This document shows positions 7,489-11,297 of a stretch of DNA of 11,297 nucleotides, piece by piece (positions within the stretch are counted from its first letter, which is position 1; each line of letters begins with the position of its first letter). The notes under the pieces are model-generated. The model had not been told where the DNA came from. It searched no databases and saw only the letters and a list, made by a program, of their open reading frames with translations. The position numbers and the translations under genes were made by a program. This DNA comes from JAJYZP01 sp049964535 (GTDB taxonomy: Bacteria; Actinomycetota; Acidimicrobiia; Acidimicrobiales; Acidimicrobiaceae): contig JBMFXG010000081.1 in NCBI GenBank assembly GCA_049964535.1, positions 1 to 11,297 on the forward strand, read 5' to 3'.

Positions 7489-8867
7489 ATCCTCTCAAAA
7501 CTTCGAAATCGCTCCCAGTCGGTAATCGCTCGGGCAAAGACCTCTAGCTCAACGGAGCCCATCGTGGCATAGTGGTCACGCACCTCATCGCCGAAGGCTT
7601 CGGCGATGAACGGGGAGTGCTTCCAGGTGGCGAGAGCGTCTGCTAGCGAGCTTGGAATCCGCTCATGCTCGCCATGGTAGGCATTACCGCTCTCTGGAGG
7701 CGGTAGTTCGAGTCCACGCTCAATTCCATCGAGGCCGGCCGCTACCATCGCAGCCACGACGAGGTAAGGATTGGCATCACCGCCTGGCACGCGATTCTCA
7801 AAACGCAGTCCAGCGCCGCTTCCGACGAGCCGAAGAGCACACGTACGGTTGTCCCTGCCCCAGGCTATTGCGGTAGGTGCAAAGGAACCCTCTACGAAAC
7901 GTTTGTAGGAGTTGATGTTCGGTGCAAACATGAGGGTCATCTCACTCACGTGGTCAAGTTGACCCGCAAGAAACTGTTGTCCAAGCGTGCTCAGCTCAGA
8001 GGGTCGTTCCGGATCGACAAACACGAGACCACCGTTCTGATCCCGTAACGAGAGGTGGGTGTGACACGACGAGCCCTCGGCCTCGTTGAATTTGGCCATA
8101 AACGTAAGAGACTTGCCGTGCTGTGCGGCGATCTCTTTGGCTCCAAGTTTGTAGATCACGTGGTTGTCACAGGTTCGAAGAGCGTGGTCGTAACGAAATG
8201 CAATCTCGTGTTGGCCCAAGTTACACTCACCTTTGACCGATTCGACGGTCATGGCAGCTCCCGCCATCGAGATCCGAATATCTCGGAGGAGCGCCTCAAC
8301 GCGCGAGACACCGAGTAGCGAGTAGTCAACGTTGTAGAGGTTGGCCGGCTCTAAATCTCGATAACCCTTCTTCCACGCTACTTCATAGGTATCGTTGAAG
8401 ACGAGAAACTCCAACTCGGTTCCGCAGTAAGCGTCGAGACCGAGTCCACCGAGGCGATCAAGCTGCTTGCGCAGTATCTGACGTGGGGAAGCAACGACCT
8501 CAGTTCCGTCCGGCCACACAACATCTGAAAGCACGAGGGCGGTCTTAGTCTGCCATGGCACCATGCGAAGGGTAGCGAGATCGGGTTTCATCACAAAATC
8601 GCCGTAGCCTCGCTCCCACGAACTCATCGCGTACCCAGATGCTGGACGCATGTCTACGTCGACTGCGAGCAAGTAGTTGCAACCATCGGTCCCTTCGTAC
8701 GCAACATTTTCGACAAAAAACGGGGCGTTCAGCTTCTTTCCGACTAGTCGTCCCTGCATGTCGGTCATCGCAACGATTACGGTGTCGATAGACCCCTCTT
8801 TGACCTGCTCCCTGAGATAATCCATTGAGAGAGCACCTCGGCTCGTAACGTTTCGGTTATCTTCCAC
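7485..8867 (-). CDS. glutamine-synthetase-family ligase, GlnA4/PuuA-like (probable gamma-glutamyl-amine synthetase)
   Basis: ATP-dependent ligase with a complete glutamine synthetase fold, 460 residues. Counting from the upstream TTG at 8870 (subtract one for the chosen GTG), metal ligands are Glu152/Glu154 (TELEF), Glu215 (KGECN), Glu222 (GQHEI), His271 (CHTHLSL) and Glu358 (FENR). Arg324 in NSYKRF is also kept. Two features point away from ammonia as substrate: the flap glutamate equivalent to E. coli Glu327 is Phe330 (GSFAPT instead of GYEAP), and the N-terminal DGSS loop is replaced by EGTDGCNYLL. Actinobacterial GlnA3/GlnA4 and E. coli PuuA glutamylate polyamines or ethanolamine. It is the first gene of the GS-ALDH-SDR operon, the same order as mycobacterial Rv2860c-Rv2858c-Rv2857c. 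I prefer GTG 8867 over TTG 8870 because AAAGGA is five bases ahead of the GTG and only two ahead of the TTG. The amine substrate is not known. Confidence 0.9.
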   Translation of the reverse strand: MEDNRNVTSRGALSMDYLREQVKEGSIDTVIVAMTDMQGRLVGKKLNAPFFVENVAYEGTDGCNYLLAVDVDMRPASGYAMSSWERGYGDFVMKPDLATLRMVPWQTKTALVLSDVVWPDGTEVVASPRQILRKQLDRLGGLGLDAYCGTELEFLVFNDTYEVAWKKGYRDLEPANLYNVDYSLLGVSRVEALLRDIRISMAGAAMTVESVKGECNLGQHEIAFRYDHALRTCDNHVIYKLGAKEIAAQHGKSLTFMAKFNEAEGSSCHTHLSLRDQNGGLVFVDPERPSELSTLGQQFLAGQLDHVSEMTLMFAPNINSYKRFVEGSFAPTAIAWGRDNRTCALRLVGSGAGLRFENRVPGGDANPYLVVAAMVAAGLDGIERGLELPPPESGNAYHGEHERIPSSLADALATWKHSPFIAEAFGDEVRDHYATMGSVELEVFARAITDWERFRSFERM

Positions 8868-8899
8868 CAAGATCCTTTGCCACCAGGTCGCACTCAGTA

Positions 8900-8921
8900 A
8901 CCATCGGCCTCCGCTGATGGT
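8900..8921. promoter_or_regulatory. inverted repeat upstream of the synthetase operon
   Basis: ACCATC (8900-8905) and GATGGT (8916-8921) are exact inverse complements ten bases apart, about 33 bases upstream of the synthetase start. The centre-to-centre spacing of about 16 bases would suit a dimeric repressor, but six-base arms can arise by chance. Confidence 0.3.
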
Positions 8922-9308
8922 CGGAATAGATTTGTTGACCTCCCGGCCACTCCCTCAGCTTAGAACATCCGAACAGTCTGCAAAGTGCGGATTAGATCAA
9001 TCTCGATCCGGTTGACCTGCCGGGCTCTCTTTCGGTCTCTAGTGCCGTTTCGTGAGCGCGCGTCGTGTGCACTACCGTCGGCACAGGCTCACCCTGTCTC
9101 TCAGGGCGCCACGTCGTGGGTTCGCGTGAGCCGCCTTTGCAAACCATTTGAGTGATAGAACCTGCTCTGTCTTTGATTCGTTCCACGCACTCGAGTGGAG
9201 ATGTGAAGTTTTGCAGTCCGTGAGCACGATGCACCAGTGGGGTCGTCCCATCTCGTCATCGGGGTCGCGGTGAACGACGCCTTCCATACGATCGGTGCGC
9301 TTCTCTCA

Positions 9309-9345
9309 CGGTAAGGCTCACCGGTGCAGGCGCTTACCGGTGCGG
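9309..9345. promoter_or_regulatory. repeat cluster upstream of the luciferase-like gene (possible operator)
   Basis: CGGTAAG (9309-9315) and CTTACCG (9333-9339) form an inverted repeat. Overlapping it, ACCGGTGC occurs twice in direct orientation (9320-9327 and 9336-9343), 16 bases apart, and CACCGGTG (9319-9326) is itself palindromic. The block ends about 45 bases ahead of the chosen start codon, a usual place for a regulator site or a leader hairpin. No known regulator consensus is recognised. Confidence 0.4.
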
Positions 9346-9388
9346 TGCGAGTCTAGGAGATAGGGTAGTGAGAGAGCTAGGAGATCAA

Positions 9389-10225
9389 ATGAGTATGCAA
9401 TTTGGGATCTTTTTACCGCCATTTCGAGGCTTTGCCGACCCACAAGCAGTGGTACGCCTTGCGCGTCTTGCCGAGGAGACTGGTTGGGATGGGCTCTTTC
9501 TCTGGGATCATATCCTCAGCGAACCCGGTGTTCCGGTAGCTGACGTCTGGGTCACGCTCGCCGCCGTAGCAACGGTTACCGAAAAACTGCGCATTGGAGC
9601 TATGGTGACGCCACTCCCTCGGCGTCGCCCTTGGACCTTGGCACGACAGATCGTGACGTTGGATCACCTCTCGTCCGGTCGCCTCTACGCAGGGGTTGGC
9701 CTCGGAGACGACGGCTGGAGAGAGTTCAGTTCCTTCCAAGAGGAGCTCGATCCGAAACAGCGAGCGATCATGGTTGACGAGTCACTCGAGCTCCTCAGGC
9801 TTTTTCATTCGGGAGAACCGGTCAACTTCAATGGCTCGAAATATCAGGTGAATGCGTCTGAATTCCTGCCAAAGCCACTCCAGGAGCAGATTCCAATCTG
9901 GATTGCAGGACGTTGGCCAAATCGGGCTCCGCTCAGTCGAGCCGCTCGATACCAGGGCTATTTTCCTATCTTTGCAGCTCCCGATCCTCTCCCGGCTCCA
10001 GAACTCTCTGAAATCGAGAGTATCGTACGCTCTCTCTCCGAAACTGGCCCAGGGTTCGATCTCGTGGTCCGATACTCCACAGCATCGACACCGGACCCAA
10101 TCAACACGGCTCAGCGCCTCGAAGCGGCCGGAGTCACGTGGATCTTAGAGAACTTCAGCGCCTCACAGTTGGTCTATGAGGAGGTCGTGAGGGTCGTGGC
10201 GGCCGGCCCGAAGGGTCGATGCTAA
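9389..10225 (+). CDS. luciferase-like (LLM class) flavin-dependent oxidoreductase
   Basis: Flavin- or F420-dependent oxidoreductase of 278 residues with the bacterial luciferase TIM-barrel pattern. The N-terminal strand FGIFLPP (5-11) is followed by ARLAEETGWDGLFLWDH (25-41), the LRIGAMVTPLPRRRPW block (67-82), DHLSSGRLYAGVGLG (92-106) and IPIWIAGRWPNR (168-179). The TPLPRRRPW segment is common in actinobacterial members, many of which use F420, but cofactor and substrate cannot be fixed from sequence. Two starts are possible. ATG 9389 has AGGAG five bases ahead and gives the normal family N-terminus, so I use it. GTG 9368, in the same frame, also has AGGAG eight bases ahead and would add seven residues. 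The gene stands alone, diverging from the synthetase operon. Confidence 0.9.
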   Translation: MSMQFGIFLPPFRGFADPQAVVRLARLAEETGWDGLFLWDHILSEPGVPVADVWVTLAAVATVTEKLRIGAMVTPLPRRRPWTLARQIVTLDHLSSGRLYAGVGLGDDGWREFSSFQEELDPKQRAIMVDESLELLRLFHSGEPVNFNGSKYQVNASEFLPKPLQEQIPIWIAGRWPNRAPLSRAARYQGYFPIFAAPDPLPAPELSEIESIVRSLSETGPGFDLVVRYSTASTPDPINTAQRLEAAGVTWILENFSASQLVYEEVVRVVAAGPKGRC

Positions 10226-10914
10226 CATCAGCACCGAAGCAGCAAGGCCTCTGCAACGTAGCCGATTGCGTCGTACGGATCGAAAGAGGACCTGAAGCTC
10301 GACTTTTCACCGAGCACGTGCCAACGGCACCGAACTGCAGTGTCAGGACCGTACTGCAGTGTTGATCGTCCTCGTCGCTCAACACCCTGTCTCTCGAACG
10401 ACACAGCCATCGTGTGGGACGGGAGTGCGATGTCAGCGGCCTTGAGGTTCACAAGATCTAGTTGTCACCATCGACACCCTGGCTGGTTCTATTCAGCGAG
10501 CATCGAGGTGGCGGAGGTGAAGAGAACATCTCAGCAGAGGAGTCTGGGACCGAGCTCATTCGACACGAGTCATCTCCGAACCTGAGCTTTTGCCGAGGCC
10601 GCGTAGCCGATGGAACGAGACGATAGAGACAACCTTCGTGCGTCGTTCAACGTGATGTCAGGAGAGAGAGCCGACCGAGTTCGTCAGTCACGCCACTGAG
10701 TCAGCATCTCTGTGGTGTCGCCACTGCAATCCACCATCTTGTCTTGCGAACATGGTGGCAAGTCGATCTCTACCAGGCAAGAACCTCAAGAGAGATGGAG
10801 GATGGTCAAACTCGTTCACAGTAGGTAGGGTTACTATGACATACGTCAAGAAGTAGCTTTGCGTCACGTTTACATCACGGACTTAGGTCGAGAAAGACCA
10901 CTGCGCCCTAGCCC
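10226..10914. other. intergenic region, no convincing gene
   Basis: About 690 bases with only short open frames (10340-10585 plus, 10228-10452 and 10155-10385 minus). None has a family resemblance or a sound ribosome-binding site. Small symmetric elements are present: twin ACTGCAGT palindromes at 10334-10341 and 10353-10360, a CCACCAT/ATGGTGG stem at 10731-10758, and a near-palindrome TGAC-ATAC-GTCA at 10837-10848. The promoter of the hydrolase at 10915 must be in the right part; I cannot place it with confidence. No tRNA or known riboswitch is recognised. Confidence 0.5.
10731..10758. other. seven-pair inverted repeat in the intergenic region
   Basis: CCACCAT (10731-10737) and ATGGTGG (10752-10758) are exact inverse complements around 14 bases. 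No T run follows on either strand. It is too far from the oxidoreductase stop (about 500 bases) to be its obvious terminator. It could be a leader structure, an operator or chance. Confidence 0.3.
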
Positions 10915-11297
10915 ATGAGTAAACGGATGGAAATGCAGATTCGGAAAGGAACGACCGTGTACGACACGATTTTGGCTGAGACGATAACGATTACCGGAGC
11001 GGACGGAGATGCGATCGAGGCCTACAGCGCAAGACCTCTCGACAGCGCACCGCGTGGTGGCGTCGTTGTGATCCACCACATGCCCGGATACGACCGAGCG
11101 ACCAAGGAGATCACACGCCGCTTTGCAGAGCTAGGACTCAATGCAGTCTGCCCGAATCTCTACTCCCGGGAGGCGCCTGGAGCGGATCCAGACGATGCAG
11201 CTGCTACCGCTCGGGCGAACGGAGGTGTGCCCGACGACCGTCTCGTCGGAGACGTGGATGGTGCTGCAACGTATCTTCGCTCGTTGCAGAACTCAAA
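10915..11297 (+). CDS. dienelactone-hydrolase-family protein, 3'-truncated
   Basis: N-terminal 127 residues of an alpha/beta hydrolase of the dienelactone hydrolase family, cut by the right edge. The family opens lactone or ester rings, classically in chlorocatechol breakdown, though many members have other or unknown substrates. What is visible is a beta strand RGGVVVIHHMPGYD (47-60), the helix ATKEITRRFAELG (62-74), the strand and loop NAVCPNLYSRE (76-86), and GGVPDDRLVGDVDGA (103-117), which matches the family. The nucleophile elbow (usually Cys) and the Asp and His of the triad lie beyond the edge, so activity cannot be judged. An in-frame stop at 10909 leaves ATG 10915 as the most upstream start. 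No good Shine-Dalgarno precedes it, and ATG 10927 or 10933 are alternatives. Confidence 0.88.
   Translation, partial: MSKRMEMQIRKGTTVYDTILAETITITGADGDAIEAYSARPLDSAPRGGVVVIHHMPGYDRATKEITRRFAELGLNAVCPNLYSREAPGADPDDAAATARANGGVPDDRLVGDVDGAATYLRSLQNS

Larger units (their letters stand above)
8868..9388. other. intergenic region between divergent transcription units
   Basis: About 520 bases separate the starts of the minus-strand synthetase and the plus-strand oxidoreductase, so both promoters should be here. No strong -35/-10 pair is evident on either strand. The minus-strand open frames at 8992-9234 and 9072-9287 lack ribosome-binding sites and recognisable domains. Visible structure is an inverted repeat near the synthetase (8900-8921) and a repeat cluster near the oxidoreductase (9309-9345). 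Confidence 0.6.

Noticed and set aside
9072..9287. Minus-strand 71-codon frame between the divergent units
   Set aside because: It has an ATG and a partly protein-like translation but no ribosome-binding site, no recognised family and overlaps another random frame; more likely chance.
5025..9294. Shared 12-mer TCCATACGATCG in the terminator stem (5025-5036) and upstream of the oxidoreductase (9283-9294)
   Set aside because: In a window of this size a few repeated 12-mers are expected by chance, and no other similarity surrounds the copies.
10228..10452. Minus-strand frame ending in a protein-like segment (DPYDAIGYVAEALLL)
   Set aside because: It starts at a GTG without a ribosome-binding site, is short, and the rest of its translation resembles no family.
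10340..10585. Plus-strand 81-codon frame after the oxidoreductase gene
   Set aside because: The translation is rich in serine and arginine with no domain, and no Shine-Dalgarno precedes it.

Overview
The window reads as chromosomal DNA of a free-living actinobacterium. The G+C looks moderate (mid to upper 50s percent by eye, not computed). Gene content supports this: a GlnA4-type glutamine-synthetase homologue beside an aldehyde dehydrogenase and a short-chain dehydrogenase, a luciferase-like flavin oxidoreductase, a dienelactone-hydrolase-family protein and a family 5 peptide-type solute-binding protein. A moderate-GC member of the Acidimicrobiia is my guess; the sequence cannot fix the genus. 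I see no phage, transposase, CRISPR, tRNA, rRNA or defence gene.

Layout, left to right. (1) 1-1286, plus: the C-terminal part of a secreted ABC-transporter solute-binding protein, cut by the window edge, followed by a strong 18-bp hairpin at 1362-1399. (2) 1287-1987: about 700 bases without a convincing gene. (3) 1988-4998, plus: three hydrolases in a row. These are an N-terminal-nucleophile asparaginase of the glycosylasparaginase type, an M55 (B. subtilis DppA-like) D-aminopeptidase, and a zinc deacylase of the succinylglutamate desuccinylase/aspartoacylase family. A second 18-bp hairpin at 5024-5068 closes the block. (4) 8867-5337, minus: a tight three-gene operon (GlnA4-like amine ligase, aldehyde dehydrogenase, SDR) that converges on block 3. 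(5) 8868-9388: an intergenic region between divergent units, with a cluster of repeats just upstream of the next gene. (6) 9389-10225, plus: a luciferase-like oxidoreductase. (7) 10226-10914: about 690 bases with no convincing gene but several small palindromes. (8) 10915 to the edge, plus: the N-terminal part of a dienelactone-hydrolase-family protein.

How the genes may work together (inference). The solute-binding protein plus the three hydrolases look like uptake and breakdown of unusual peptides or acylated amino acids: D-residues (M55), beta-aspartyl or N4-substituted asparagine bonds (T2 family) and N-acyl amino acids (AstE/AspA family). The minus-strand operon has the order GS, ALDH, SDR. 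It resembles the mycobacterial glnA4-aldC-SDR locus and polyamine or ethanolamine gamma-glutamylation pathways, in which an amine is glutamylated and then oxidised through an aldehyde. The usual amidotransferase (PuuD-like) gene is absent here. Both halves therefore suit a heterotroph scavenging nitrogenous compounds. No regulator gene is present in the window.

I did not find a clearly new system. The best leads are the three-hydrolase cluster, the amine-ligase operon without its hydrolase, the paired U-tract-less hairpins and the repeat cluster upstream of the oxidoreductase.
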